A DNA stretch of 64,000 nucleotides from JAFGOG01 sp034429215 (GTDB lineage: Bacteria > Chloroflexota > Anaerolineae > JAAYZQ01): positions 62,001 to 126,000 of the forward strand of contig DAOUGI010000006.1 in NCBI GenBank assembly GCA_034429215.1, read 5' to 3'. Shown here piece after piece: positions 41,222 through 49,616 of the stretch. Within the stretch, counting starts at the first letter, position 1; each line of letters begins with the position of its first letter. Both the position numbers and the translations under genes were made by a program. The notes under the pieces were generated by a model, which saw only the letters and a program-made list of their open reading frames with translations, was not told the origin of the DNA and searched no databases.

Positions 41222-41500
41222 CTGTACTGCGCCCCCTTTTTGGGTACCGAGAATGTATCCCATGCGAAACCACTTCTTCACGGCTCAATCGGACAAGCCG
41301 TTGTGTCTCGAGCACTGCCGGCGTATTGCCCCCCATGGGTAGGGCGCCCGGCAGGCCAATTCATATGAACTTCAGAAGGCTGGTTTCTGCTCACGTCCCC
41401 GTGTCCCTGAGGCCTGGCTGGCGTGAGACAGCTCGGAGAGGAGTGGATCCACTTGCAGGCAGATGCCGCTGAGGAACCGGCTCAACTGAGAAACCGCCGC

Positions 41501-41529
41501 ATTATAGTACTTGTGCTCCGCCAAGTCAA
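41501..41529 (-). promoter_or_regulatory. Promoter of typA
   Basis: Minus strand TTGACT (41529-41524) and TATAAT (41506-41501) with a 17-base spacer, a near-perfect promoter. It leaves about 270 bases of untranslated leader, in which no known riboswitch was recognised. Confidence 0.8.
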
Positions 41530-41573
41530 CTTGATGCTGTGTGGTGGCTAGGGCAGCATCTTCCACTCCTCTC

Positions 41574-41602
41574 TTGCACAGCGCTGGGTTTGGGAGTACA
41601 AT
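41574..41602 (+). promoter_or_regulatory. Promoter of the SPL-like radical SAM gene
   Basis: TTGCAC (41574-41579) and TACAAT (41597-41602), 17-base spacer. It diverges from the typA promoter, with 44 bases between the two -35 boxes. Confidence 0.65.
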
Positions 41603-41636
41603 ACTGCGAGCAATTCGGGAGAATGCATATCCACAC

Positions 41637-42380
41637 ATGAATGTTAGAGAAATCCGGTCAAAGGCTATACTCTCCACATCCAAGATCTATGACTATGTTA
41701 TCAACCCTTATGTGGGCTGCCAGCACGCTTGCTCTTATTGCTATGCTCGCTTTATGAAAAGGTTCAGCGGGCACAAGGAACCTTGGGGCGAGTTTGTCGA
41801 TGTCAAGATCAACGCCGCCGAACTGTTGCGGGTGGAGATAACCAAGAAAAAACGAGCAAAGGTATGGATCAGCGGGGTGTGTGACCCCTATCAGCCTCTG
41901 GAAGCAAAATACGAGCTGACCAGGGAATGCCTGGGCATACTGGCTGAACACGACTGGCCGTCGATTGTCCAAACACGCTCTCCGCTGGTCCTGCGGGACA
42001 TGGATATCCTTACCGGAGCAAAAAGCTTCGAGGTCGGATTCTCGATCGCCACGGCAGACGAAGAGATCAGAAAGCTGTTTGAGCCACAAGCGCCGCCGAT
42101 CACAGAACGGCTGAGAGCGCTCGACGAGTTGCACCGGGCAGGTATCAGGACTTTTGCCATGATCGCTCCTATTCTTCCGGGAGCTGAGACCCTGGCGCAG
42201 GCCCTGGAAGGGAAGGTTGACCACGTCCTGGTTGACCGGATGAACTATAACCACGCCAACTGGATTTACAGGAAGCATGGACTAGAGGACAAGCTCGATG
42301 GCCGGTTTTTCCACAGTGTGGCCCATGAGATCGCTTCTGCCTGTGAGAAATTGGGCATCGACTGCCGGCTGGTCTTCTAA
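41637..42380 (+). CDS. Radical SAM protein of the spore photoproduct lyase-like family
   Basis: 247 residues from ATG 41637, about 28 bases past the predicted transcription start. The N terminus VREIRSKAILSTSKIYDYVINPY precedes the cluster motif CQHACSYCYARFM (cysteines about 28, 32 and 35). WISGVCDPYQPLEAKYELTR and VQTRSPLVLRDMDIL follow. This matches the SPL-family radical SAM proteins (COG1533) widespread in non-sporulating bacteria. They may act on nucleic acids, but their substrate is mostly unknown. No sporulation gene is nearby. The ribosome site is weak, so a start upstream cannot be fully excluded. Confidence 0.85.
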   Translation: MNVREIRSKAILSTSKIYDYVINPYVGCQHACSYCYARFMKRFSGHKEPWGEFVDVKINAAELLRVEITKKKRAKVWISGVCDPYQPLEAKYELTRECLGILAEHDWPSIVQTRSPLVLRDMDILTGAKSFEVGFSIATADEEIRKLFEPQAPPITERLRALDELHRAGIRTFAMIAPILPGAETLAQALEGKVDHVLVDRMNYNHANWIYRKHGLEDKLDGRFFHSVAHEIASACEKLGIDCRLVF

Positions 42381-42430
42381 GGCCACCTTGCAGACTCGAC
42401 GCCGCGTCCAGATACAAAAGGAGAGCCGCC

Positions 42431-42916
42431 ATGAATTTGGCTATCCGGCCTGTTCGTGAGGATGACATTCAAGAGCTGGTCCAATTGTCATTGCTGGCCT
42501 GGGTCCCAGTTTTCAGCTCATTCGAACAGATACTGGGCCACACCATCTATACGCTGATTTGGCCCGACTGGAGAGCCGGTCAGCGAGATGCGGTCGAGAC
42601 CGTCTGTCGGGACCGTGACAAGACCACTGTCCTGGTTGCAGAGCTCGACGGCAGGGCGGTTGGGTTTTTGGCCTATGAGCTGAATGTTCAAGACAAGGTG
42701 GGCGACGTTGTTTTGCTCGCAGTCCATCCCGACTACCAGAACCTCGGCATAGGCACCGAGCTGAATAACATAGCCATCGACAAGATGAAGACAAGTGGGA
42801 TGAAAATGGCCAGAGTTGAGACAGGTGGAGACTCATCCCACGCGCCCGCCAGGAAATGCTACGAAAAAGCCGGGTACACGGCCTTGCCTATCGTCAGGTA
42901 CCACCAGGACCTGTAG
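42431..42916 (+). CDS. GNAT family N-acetyltransferase
   Basis: 161 residues with the GNAT core: IRPVREDDIQELVQL at the start, VGFLAYELN, VVLLAVHPDYQNLGIGTELN (acetyl-CoA motif A, Q/RxxGxG/A) and ARKCYEKAGY near the end. GGAGA precedes the ATG. It probably acetylates a small molecule or protein N terminus; the substrate is unknown. It lies 50 bases after the radical SAM gene and may be co-transcribed. Confidence 0.9.
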   Translation: MNLAIRPVREDDIQELVQLSLLAWVPVFSSFEQILGHTIYTLIWPDWRAGQRDAVETVCRDRDKTTVLVAELDGRAVGFLAYELNVQDKVGDVVLLAVHPDYQNLGIGTELNNIAIDKMKTSGMKMARVETGGDSSHAPARKCYEKAGYTALPIVRYHQDL

Positions 42917-43067
42917 CTCTGGCTGGGTTCATAACTGCGCGTACGCCGCCGATAGGGTGCCGCTGCCAAAAACGCATCTCCGGCCTGCTGCCGGACCGTG
43001 TTGGCGCACCTTGTACAAGAGAATATACCATGGCACATCAAAGAGATTTCTGAAGAGGAATTCGTCT

Positions 43068-43697
43068 ATGAGTGCAAGCAACCCACCACGATGGCTCGAA
43101 TGGGCTCGTCAGATACAGGCTCTAAGTCAGACAGGGCTTGCATATAGCAAGATCGATTATGACATCCAACGGTATCAGCGTTTGATGGAAATCGCCGCTG
43201 AAATTGCTCAAAGCTATACGCAGCTTCCGAAACAGGCAATACTGGAGAATTTCCAAATGCAGCACGGTTACGCTACTCCCAAGGTAGATGTGCGCGGCGC
43301 AGTGATCTGTAACGGAAAGATACTGCTCGTTCAGGAACGAGCTGACAAGCTGTGGTGCATGCCTGGAGGCTGGGCAGACGTTGGGGAAACCCCCTCTGAG
43401 ATGGTTGTACGTGAGGTTAGCGAAGAGAGCGGCTTTGAAATCGTGGTCCACAAGGTAATCGGCGTGTACGATGCCAACCGGAACGGTGCCCCGCTTGAAT
43501 TCCATCATGCTTACAAAATAGTGTTCCTGTGCGATATCGTAGGGGGCGAACCTCAACCGAGTAATGAAACTTGCGCTGTGGAGTTCTTTAGCTTTGATGA
43601 GCTGCCTCCGCTTTCCACCGAACGCACTAATGAACGGCACTTGAGGGATCTGCTTGCTCACATCCAAGATCCTGGTTGTCCGACGTTTTTCGACTGA
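43068..43697 (+). CDS. Nudix hydrolase with N-terminal helical domain
   Basis: 209 residues from ATG 43068 (GAAGAGGA upstream). The N-terminal helical part (about 8-65) resembles the NUDIX_N domain. The catalytic domain holds the Nudix box GWADVGETPSEMVVREVSEE followed by SGF, with glutamates in the right places, and KLWCMPGG before it. Relatives hydrolyse ADP-ribose or similar nucleoside diphosphate compounds. The longer in-frame extension to 42816 overlaps the acetyltransferase gene and is rejected. The upstream gap 42917-43067 shows nothing recognisable. Confidence 0.9.
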   Translation: MSASNPPRWLEWARQIQALSQTGLAYSKIDYDIQRYQRLMEIAAEIAQSYTQLPKQAILENFQMQHGYATPKVDVRGAVICNGKILLVQERADKLWCMPGGWADVGETPSEMVVREVSEESGFEIVVHKVIGVYDANRNGAPLEFHHAYKIVFLCDIVGGEPQPSNETCAVEFFSFDELPPLSTERTNERHLRDLLAHIQDPGCPTFFD

Positions 43698-43786
43698 TAG
43701 ACGACCGTCGTTCTGTCCAAACAGATCCTTTCGAAAAACAGACGGCATTCCGTTGACCAGAACGACAGCATGAGGAAGGAGACACC

Positions 43787-44911
43787 ATGAACATTCGAAC
43801 CGCCGAGTCGCCGCGCGACCTGCGCGCCTTTATCGGCCTGCCCTACCGGCTATACCGGGATGACCCGGTCTGGGTACCGCCATTGCGGAGCGAGCAGCGC
43901 AGCCAATTCGACCCCAAGCTCAACCCCTTTCTCAATCACTGCGACTGGCAACTGTTCCTAGTCAAGGATCAGGGCAAGATCGTCGGGCGCTGCGCGGCTT
44001 TCATAGACCACCTGGCCGCAGATTTCTGGAAAGAGCCCGTTGGCCTGTTCGGCTATTTTGATTGCATCCCATCTCCGGCGGCGGCGCGGTTGCTGCTCGA
44101 GGCAGCGCGCGACTGGCTGCGGGCGCGCGGCTGCACCTCCATGCGCGGACCGTGGAGCTTTGTTTCGCAGGAATGGGGGATGGTGGTAGAAGGCTTTGTC
44201 CCCTCCCCGGTGATCATGGCCCCCTACAACCCTCCCTACTACAACGACTACATGGTCGAGTTTGGCCTGCACAAGATCAAGGACCTGTTGTGTTGGTACA
44301 TCTCGACCGCTGAGGGACACGACATCCCCCCGCGCATCAAAGAACTTACCGACCTAGTGGCCAAGCGATACGGCGTGCGCGTCCGCCAGGTCGATATGAG
44401 CCGATACGACCGGGAAGTGGAGACGATCATCGAGATGTCCAACACCAGCCTGATCGAAAACTGGGGTTATTCGCCGGTGACGGAAGACGAGGTGCGGGCC
44501 ATGGCGCGAGACATGAAGCCGATCATACAGCCCAAGGGCGTGCTCATTGCGGAGGACAAGGCCGGGCGGCCCATCGGGTTCGCCATAACGCTGCCTGATG
44601 TGAACTCGCTGCTGAAAGGGCTGAACGGGCGGCTGTTCCCCTTTGGCTTCTTGAAGCTGCTGCGCGGCATCCCGCGGCTGCGGAGGTACCGCATGTTCGC
44701 CCTGGGCGTGATCCCAGAGTACCACGGCAAGGCAGTGGACAGCCTGCTCTACCGCGCATTGTACGAATCGCTCTACGCACCGGATACGTGGATGGAGATC
44801 AACTATGTGCTCGAGGACAACTGGATGATGGTCAACGCTATCAACAAACTGGGAGCCAAGCCACTTCGGCGTTATCGCGTATACGAGATGGCAATTGGCA
44901 GCGATCTGTGA
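43787..44911 (+). CDS. GNAT-like acetyltransferase of the long (about 375-residue) family
   Basis: 374 residues. The N-terminal part (about 1-150: IRTAESPRDLRAFIGLPYRLY, FGYFDCI, RGCTSMRGPWSF) and the C-terminal part (about 190-370: GKAVDSLLYRALYESLYA, YVLEDNWMMVNAINKLGAKPLRRYRVYE) together match the uncharacterised long GNAT-like proteins of the YghO type. AGGAAGGAGA lies before the ATG. The substrate is unknown. Confidence 0.8.
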   Translation: MNIRTAESPRDLRAFIGLPYRLYRDDPVWVPPLRSEQRSQFDPKLNPFLNHCDWQLFLVKDQGKIVGRCAAFIDHLAADFWKEPVGLFGYFDCIPSPAAARLLLEAARDWLRARGCTSMRGPWSFVSQEWGMVVEGFVPSPVIMAPYNPPYYNDYMVEFGLHKIKDLLCWYISTAEGHDIPPRIKELTDLVAKRYGVRVRQVDMSRYDREVETIIEMSNTSLIENWGYSPVTEDEVRAMARDMKPIIQPKGVLIAEDKAGRPIGFAITLPDVNSLLKGLNGRLFPFGFLKLLRGIPRLRRYRMFALGVIPEYHGKAVDSLLYRALYESLYAPDTWMEINYVLEDNWMMVNAINKLGAKPLRRYRVYEMAIGSDL

Positions 44912-44995
44912 TATGATCTGGGCCTTTTGTGGGCGTTGAAAACACACAAAAAGCCATCGGATTGTGCGGCCTCGTTGACGCGCGGGCACTGTTAC

Positions 44996-45023
44996 TTGCA
45001 TCCAGCGAAATTTGTGCTAGAAT
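44996..45023 (+). promoter_or_regulatory. Promoter of the tRNA-Gln/tRNA-CAT pair
   Basis: TTGCAT (44996-45001) and TAGAAT (45018-45023) with a 16-base spacer, ending 13 bases before the tRNA-Gln 5' end. Confidence 0.65.
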
Positions 45024-45036
45024 GGCGCCAATACGA

Positions 45037-45107
45037 TCGGGGGTCGTCGAATGGCAAGACAAGGGACTTTGGATCCCTGTATCGAGGTTCAAATCCTCGC
45101 CCCCGAG
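45037..45107 (+). tRNA. tRNA-Gln(TTG)
   Basis: 71-base cloverleaf. The acceptor TCGGGGG pairs with CCCCCGA, the anticodon stem AGGGA/TCCCT holds loop CTTTGGA (anticodon TTG, glutamine CAA/CAG), and the T arm is CGAGG-TTCAAAT-CCTCG. The discriminator is G, and CCA is not encoded. The D stem is short (GTC/GAC), as is usual for tRNA-Gln. Confidence 0.92.
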
Positions 45108-45131
45108 CCTGGCAATCTGTGCGTTTAACAA

Positions 45132-45203
45132 GGGCCCTTAGCTCAGTGGCAGAGCGACCGGCTCATAACCGGTTGGTCGTAGGTTCGAAACCTACAGGGC
45201 CCA
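45132..45203 (+). tRNA. tRNA with CAT anticodon (tRNA-Ile2 likely, tRNA-Met possible)
   Basis: 72-base cloverleaf. The acceptor GGGCCCT pairs with AGGGCCC, the anticodon stem ACCGG/CCGGT holds loop CTCATAA, and the T arm is GTAGG-TTCGAAA-CCTAC. The discriminator is A and CCA is not encoded. The body (CCTTAGCTCAGTGGC, GGCTCATAACCGGTTGGTCG) looks more like isoleucine tRNAs whose C34 is changed to lysidine than like elongator Met, but the sequence alone does not prove it. It lies 24 bases after tRNA-Gln. Confidence 0.9.
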
Positions 45204-45230
45204 TAAACGCTTTCGGTGATCAGGATTCAG

Positions 45231-45277
45231 CAGCGGTCAGCCTGAGCGCCGAGAGTCAAGCCGCTAGCTGACCGCTG
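45231..45277. repeat. 11-bp inverted repeat before the HNH gene
   Basis: CAGCGGTCAGC (45231-45241) and GCTGACCGCTG (45267-45277) are exact complements with a 25-base loop. They carry the GCTGACCGCTGACAGCT phrase that recurs just before several other start codons in this window. Confidence 0.6.
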
Positions 45278-45288
45278 ACAGCTAGGCC

Positions 45289-45792
45289 ATGACTCAGGTT
45301 CTCGTCCTCAACGCTACTTATGAACCGATGAGTGTGGTCTCGGTGCGCCGGGCGGTGCTGCTCTTGTTAAGAGAAAAAGCAGAGATCGTCGAGGCGGCCG
45401 AGGCCTATCTTCGCTCGGCGCAGATTCAATTGCCGGTGCCCCTTGTCATCCGGCTGGTATGCTACGTCCGCATCCCTCACCGCCTGTCGCTGCCGGTATC
45501 GCGCCGGACGGTATTGGCCCGCGACCAGTACACCTGCCAGTATTGCGGCACACAGCCGGGCCGCGCCCAGCTCACCATGGACCACGTCGTTCCTCGCTCG
45601 CGCGGCGGAGAAACCTGTTGGGAGAATGTCGTCACCGCCTGCGGGCCGTGCAACCGCCGCAAGGGTGGCCGCACGCCTGCCGAGGCCAACATGCCGGTGC
45701 TCAAATCGCCCCGTCGCCCGCGCTACCTGGCCTTGACCCTATTGGAAAGCAGTAGCGCACACGAGACGTGGGACAAGTACATGTACTTCTAG
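45289..45792 (+). CDS. HNH endonuclease family protein
   Basis: 167 residues. The C-terminal half holds the zinc-stabilised HNH fold: CQYCGTQPGRAQLTMDHVVP (CxxC and the catalytic DH pair), RGGETCWENVVTACGPCNRRKG (Asn and second CxxC). The N-terminal VLNATYEPMSVVSVRRAVLLLL is the standard companion segment of this widespread chromosomal family (COG1403-like). These proteins occur outside restriction systems, and their role is unclear. The gene overlaps the following exporter gene by 25 bases. Confidence 0.88.
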   Translation: MTQVLVLNATYEPMSVVSVRRAVLLLLREKAEIVEAAEAYLRSAQIQLPVPLVIRLVCYVRIPHRLSLPVSRRTVLARDQYTCQYCGTQPGRAQLTMDHVVPRSRGGETCWENVVTACGPCNRRKGGRTPAEANMPVLKSPRRPRYLALTLLESSSAHETWDKYMYF

Positions 45793-47561
45793 CCACCTAC
45801 CTACGTCCACAGTGGCGCCGGCTCGCCCTTCTGGCCGTACTGCTGCTGGCTGGCATCGGCCTGCAGCTGGTCAACCCCCAGGTCATCCGCTACTTTATCG
45901 ACACCGCTCAGGCGGGCGGCCCGCAGAGCGCGCTCCTCAAGGGTGCGCTAGTCTTTATCGCCTTTGCCCTGGCAGCGCGGGGGGTGGCCCTCGCCGCCGA
46001 CTATGTGGCCGCCGCCACCGGCTGGACGGCCACCAACGCATTGCGCGCCGATCTGACCCTGCACGTCCTCAACCTCGACCTGCCGTTCCACAAGGCGCAC
46101 ACTCCCGGTGAGCTGATCGAGCGGATTGACGGCGACGTCAGCACGCTGGCTAACTTTTTCTCCCAGTTCACAATCAAGGTGGCAGCCAACAGTCTGCTGG
46201 CGACCGGCATCCTGGTCCTCCTCTACCGTGAGGACTGGCGAGCCGGCTTGGGGCTGACGGTCTATGCTCTGCTGGTTCTGTTTGCCCTGGGCGCGGTGCA
46301 AAAGGCAGCTGTCCCACGCTGGACGGCGCAGCGCCAGGCCGACGCCGAGATGTTTGGCTTTGTCGAGGAGCGGATCTCAGGCGCGGAGGAGATCCGGGCT
46401 GCCGGTGCTGAGTCACATGCGATGCACGGCCTGCATCGCCTGTTGCGCGAGCTGTTGATCAGGACACGGGCAGCCATGCTGGTCAGCCACGTGACCTATG
46501 TCCTCAGCAACTTTCTGTTCGTGATCGGCTATGCGCTCGGGCTGTCGTTGGGGGCGTACCTTTACAGTCAGGGCCAGGTGACGATCGGCGCCGCTTTTCT
46601 GATCGTCTACTACATTGGCATGCTGGCCGAGCCGCTGAACGGCATCCGCGAGCAAGCTGAAGACTGGCAGCAGGCCACAGCCAGCATCAACCGCACCTCC
46701 GACCTCCTCCGCCTCCAGCCCCAAATCCGCGACAATCCCCAATCCAACACCTATCCCTTGAAGGAGATCTCCACACATCGCACGTCGAAAATCCCCCTGG
46801 CTGTTACCTTTGACAACGTCTCCTTCAGTTACGGGGATGAGGGAATCAACAAAAACCCCGCCTTGCGCGGCGTGTCGTTCCACTTGGAACCAGGCCGGGT
46901 GCTGGGCCTGTTGGGCCGCACCGGCAGCGGCAAGACGACGATCTCGCGGTTGCTCTTTCGCCTGTACGACCCGAGCGGCGGCTCGATCAGATTGGGAGGC
47001 ATCGACCTGCGCGACCTGCCCCTGACCGATCTGCGCCGGCAGGTCGGCATGGTCACCCAGGACGTGCAGCTCTTCCAGGCCACCGTCCGCGACAATCTGA
47101 CCTTCTTTGACCGCCAGATCGGCGACGATCAGATCGAGCATATCCTGCGCGACCTGCAGTTGTGGGATTGGGTGCAATCGCTACCCCACGGGCTCGACAC
47201 ACCGCTGGCTGCCGGCAGCGGGGCGGCCAAGGGAGAAGGGCTGTCGGCCGGCGAGGCGCAGCTCCTGGCTTTTGCCCGCGTCTTTGTGCACGATCCCGCC
47301 GTAGTGATCCTGGACGAAGCCTCATCACGGCTGGATCCGGCGACCGAGACGCTGCTGGAACGGGCCGTCGACCGCCTGCTTGAGGGCCGGACCGGGATCG
47401 TCATCGCCCACCGCCTGCGCACGATTCAGCGCGTCGACCACCTGCTCATCCTGGCCGACGGCCAAGTGGTGGAATGGGGTCCGCGCGCCCACTTGGCCGC
47501 CGATCCCACTTCCCGCTTCTACCACCTGCTCCAGACAGGCCTGGAGGAGGCTCTGCAATGA
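45768..47561 (+). CDS. ABC exporter half-transporter A (with non-canonical signature)
   Basis: 597 residues. Six transmembrane helices span about 15-310 (ALLAVLLLAGIGLQLVNPQ as the first). The nucleotide-binding domain has Walker A GRTGSGKTT, Q loop MVTQDVQLF, Walker B VVILDEASSRLD with the catalytic Glu intact, and H loop VIAHRL. The signature reads LSAGEAQLLAFAR instead of LSGGQ. The GTG start at 45768 lies inside the HNH gene with a weak ribosome site. Its stop overlaps the next start (ATGA), so the two halves are made together as a heterodimer. The substrate is unknown. Confidence 0.9.
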   Translation: MGQVHVLLATYLRPQWRRLALLAVLLLAGIGLQLVNPQVIRYFIDTAQAGGPQSALLKGALVFIAFALAARGVALAADYVAAATGWTATNALRADLTLHVLNLDLPFHKAHTPGELIERIDGDVSTLANFFSQFTIKVAANSLLATGILVLLYREDWRAGLGLTVYALLVLFALGAVQKAAVPRWTAQRQADAEMFGFVEERISGAEEIRAAGAESHAMHGLHRLLRELLIRTRAAMLVSHVTYVLSNFLFVIGYALGLSLGAYLYSQGQVTIGAAFLIVYYIGMLAEPLNGIREQAEDWQQATASINRTSDLLRLQPQIRDNPQSNTYPLKEISTHRTSKIPLAVTFDNVSFSYGDEGINKNPALRGVSFHLEPGRVLGLLGRTGSGKTTISRLLFRLYDPSGGSIRLGGIDLRDLPLTDLRRQVGMVTQDVQLFQATVRDNLTFFDRQIGDDQIEHILRDLQLWDWVQSLPHGLDTPLAAGSGAAKGEGLSAGEAQLLAFARVFVHDPAVVILDEASSRLDPATETLLERAVDRLLEGRTGIVIAHRLRTIQRVDHLLILADGQVVEWGPRAHLAADPTSRFYHLLQTGLEEALQ

Positions 47562-49453
47562 CCGCCCGCGAGCAGACCCCGCCCCATCCCGGCGAGCTCC
47601 GGCCGCTCCCCACATGGCGATTGAACTGGGAGATCGTCCGCTATCTGCCCGGGCCGTTCGCCATTCACTCACTGGCGGTGATCGTCGTGTTTGCGACGCG
47701 CGTCGTGCCGGGGCTCATCGCCCAAGCCGTGTTCGACGGCATCACCGGCGCGGCGGCAGCGCCGGTCGGCTTGTGGGGCCTGATCGCCCTGTACATCGCT
47801 GTCGAACTGGGACGGCTGGCCCTGTCATTTGGCGACATCTGGGGTGGCGTCACCTTCCGGTTGGGAGCCGGCGGGCTGATGCGGCGCAATATCTTTGCCT
47901 CCATCCTCCGCCGGCGGGGCGCCCAGGGCCTGCCGGTATCGTCCGGCGAGGCGATCAACCGCCTGCGCAACGACGTGGACGAAACTTCTGATTTTCCAAC
48001 CTGGCTGCCCGATCAGGCCGGCAAGATCCTGTCGTCGACGGTGGCGATCGTCATCATGGCCCGCATCGACCTGGGCATCACCCTGGTGACCTTGATCCCG
48101 ATACTGGGTGTGGTTGCCCTGTCACGATTGGCATGGGGTCGTCTCAAGTACTATTACGACACATCCACACAGGCAGCCGACGCCATCACCGGCTTTCTGG
48201 GTGAGATATTCGGCGCCGTCCAGGCGGTCAAGGTCGCCCACGCCGAGCAAGGCGTCGTCGATCACCTCCGCACCCTCAACGACGACCGCCGGCGGGCTGA
48301 GCTGCGCCTGACACTGTTCTGGGGTCTGCTCTTCTGGTTCTCCGACACCGCCGCGAACTATGGCATCGGCGTCGTGCTCCTGCTGGCCGGCCAGGCCATG
48401 ACCGCCGGCGCCTTTACCGTGGGTGATTTTGCCCTGTTCGTCTATTATCTGTGGTTTACCGCCGAGCTGCCGCTGGACCTGGGCGCCTTTGTCGGCGACT
48501 ATCAGGCTCAAGAGGTGTCGATCCGGCGCATGGGCGAACTGGTGGCGCCCGAGCCGCCCACGGTACTGGTGGAGCATCACCCGCTGCCCTTGGGCAGGCG
48601 CAGTCCCATGCCGCCGGTGCCGTACCAACCGCCGGTCGCCGCCAGCCGGCTGGAACGCCTCGAGGTACAGGGGTTGGCCTACCGGCACAAGAGGACCACT
48701 GAACGCCCCGAGAGCACTGAGGACACTGAAGCAAAAGGGCCTCACGCCGGCAGCCCGGAACGGGGAGCCAGCATAGAAGGGGTGAGCTTTGAGGTGGCAC
48801 GCGACTCGTTCACCGTCATCACTGGGCGGGTGGGCTCTGGTAAATCGACGTTGCTGCGCGTCCTGCTGGGACTGCTGCCGTGCGACGAGGGCAACATCCT
48901 GTGGAACGGCGAGCGGGTGGACGATCCAATCGCCTTTTTCCGGCCGCCGCGCTGCGCCTACATATCGCAGGTGCCCCGCCTGTTCAGCGATACACTGCGC
49001 GATAACATCATGCTCGGCCTGCCGGAGGATGTAGCCGCGCCGCGCTTGCCCGGCGCACTGTGGCTGGCGGTGCTGGAAGAGGACATAGACGGACTGCCGC
49101 ACGGCCTGGACACGCTCGTCGGCCCGCGCGGTATGCGGTTGTCGGGTGGGCAAGTACAAAGAGCCGCCGCGGCCCGCGCCTTTGTCCGCGGCCCAGAGCT
49201 GCTGGTTGTCGATGATCTGTCGAGCGCGCTCGACGTCGAGACCGAGCAGTTGCTGTGGGAGCGGCTCAACCAGGCCGGGCCGCGCCGCTTTACTTGTCTG
49301 GTGGCCTCCCACCGCCGGGCGGCCCTGCGCCGCGCCGACCAGATCCTCGTCCTGAAGAACGGCCGGGTCGATGCGCGCGGGACTCTCGATGAGCTGCTGG
49401 CAACCAATGACGAGATGCGACGTCTGTGGCACGGTCAAGAAACGATGCAATAA
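47558..49453 (+). CDS. ABC exporter half-transporter B (degenerate Walker B)
   Basis: 631 residues from the ATG overlapping the upstream stop. Six helices are followed by a linker of about 60 residues with a Glu/Thr-rich insert (TERPESTEDTEAKGP, about 385-400), and then the ATPase domain. Walker A is GRVGSGKST, the signature is the normal LSGGQVQRAAAARAF, but Walker B is LLVVDDLSSALD, with Asp in place of the catalytic Glu. Together with the altered signature of half A this predicts one degenerate and one active ATP site, as in known heterodimeric exporters. The H loop is VASHRRAAL. Confidence 0.9.
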   Translation: MTAREQTPPHPGELRPLPTWRLNWEIVRYLPGPFAIHSLAVIVVFATRVVPGLIAQAVFDGITGAAAAPVGLWGLIALYIAVELGRLALSFGDIWGGVTFRLGAGGLMRRNIFASILRRRGAQGLPVSSGEAINRLRNDVDETSDFPTWLPDQAGKILSSTVAIVIMARIDLGITLVTLIPILGVVALSRLAWGRLKYYYDTSTQAADAITGFLGEIFGAVQAVKVAHAEQGVVDHLRTLNDDRRRAELRLTLFWGLLFWFSDTAANYGIGVVLLLAGQAMTAGAFTVGDFALFVYYLWFTAELPLDLGAFVGDYQAQEVSIRRMGELVAPEPPTVLVEHHPLPLGRRSPMPPVPYQPPVAASRLERLEVQGLAYRHKRTTERPESTEDTEAKGPHAGSPERGASIEGVSFEVARDSFTVITGRVGSGKSTLLRVLLGLLPCDEGNILWNGERVDDPIAFFRPPRCAYISQVPRLFSDTLRDNIMLGLPEDVAAPRLPGALWLAVLEEDIDGLPHGLDTLVGPRGMRLSGGQVQRAAAARAFVRGPELLVVDDLSSALDVETEQLLWERLNQAGPRRFTCLVASHRRAALRRADQILVLKNGRVDARGTLDELLATNDEMRRLWHGQETMQ

Positions 49454-49476
49454 ACTGTGCAAGCCACCTCCTAGGT

Positions 49477-49505
49477 TTGCATCAGAAGCAGTTTCGCCAT
49501 ATAAT
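49477..49505 (+). promoter_or_regulatory. Promoter of the RpiR-type regulator
   Basis: TTGCAT (49477-49482) and TATAAT (49500-49505), 17-base spacer. The leader of about 105 bases contains a perfect 10-bp hairpin. Confidence 0.75.
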
Positions 49506-49544
49506 GGGCTTCGCTTAAGAAAAGAGCTCTGTGCGCTCAATCCT

Positions 49545-49576
49545 CAGCCCTTGCCCGGCAAAAGCCGCAAGGGCTG
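49545..49576 (+). repeat. Inverted repeat in the leader of the RpiR-type regulator
   Basis: CAGCCCTTGC (49545-49554) and GCAAGGGCTG (49567-49576) are exact complements with a 12-base loop. No T-run follows, so simple termination is unlikely. It could be an operator, or a control hairpin in the mRNA. Confidence 0.6.
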
Positions 49577-49616
49577 AATGGTCCCATCAATAGAGCACTA
49601 GAATTGGAGAAGTATC

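Noticed and set aside
41372..41683. 103-codon minus frame in the typA/radical SAM gap
   Set aside because: It runs through both divergent promoters and has no good ribosome site or family resemblance.
42816..43067. N-terminal extension of the Nudix protein
   Set aside because: Overlaps the acetyltransferase gene; ATG 43068 has a proper ribosome site and matches the domain start.
48122..49540. 472-codon open frame on the minus strand opposite exporter half B
   Set aside because: Shadow frame; the plus-strand ABC transporter has every expected motif.
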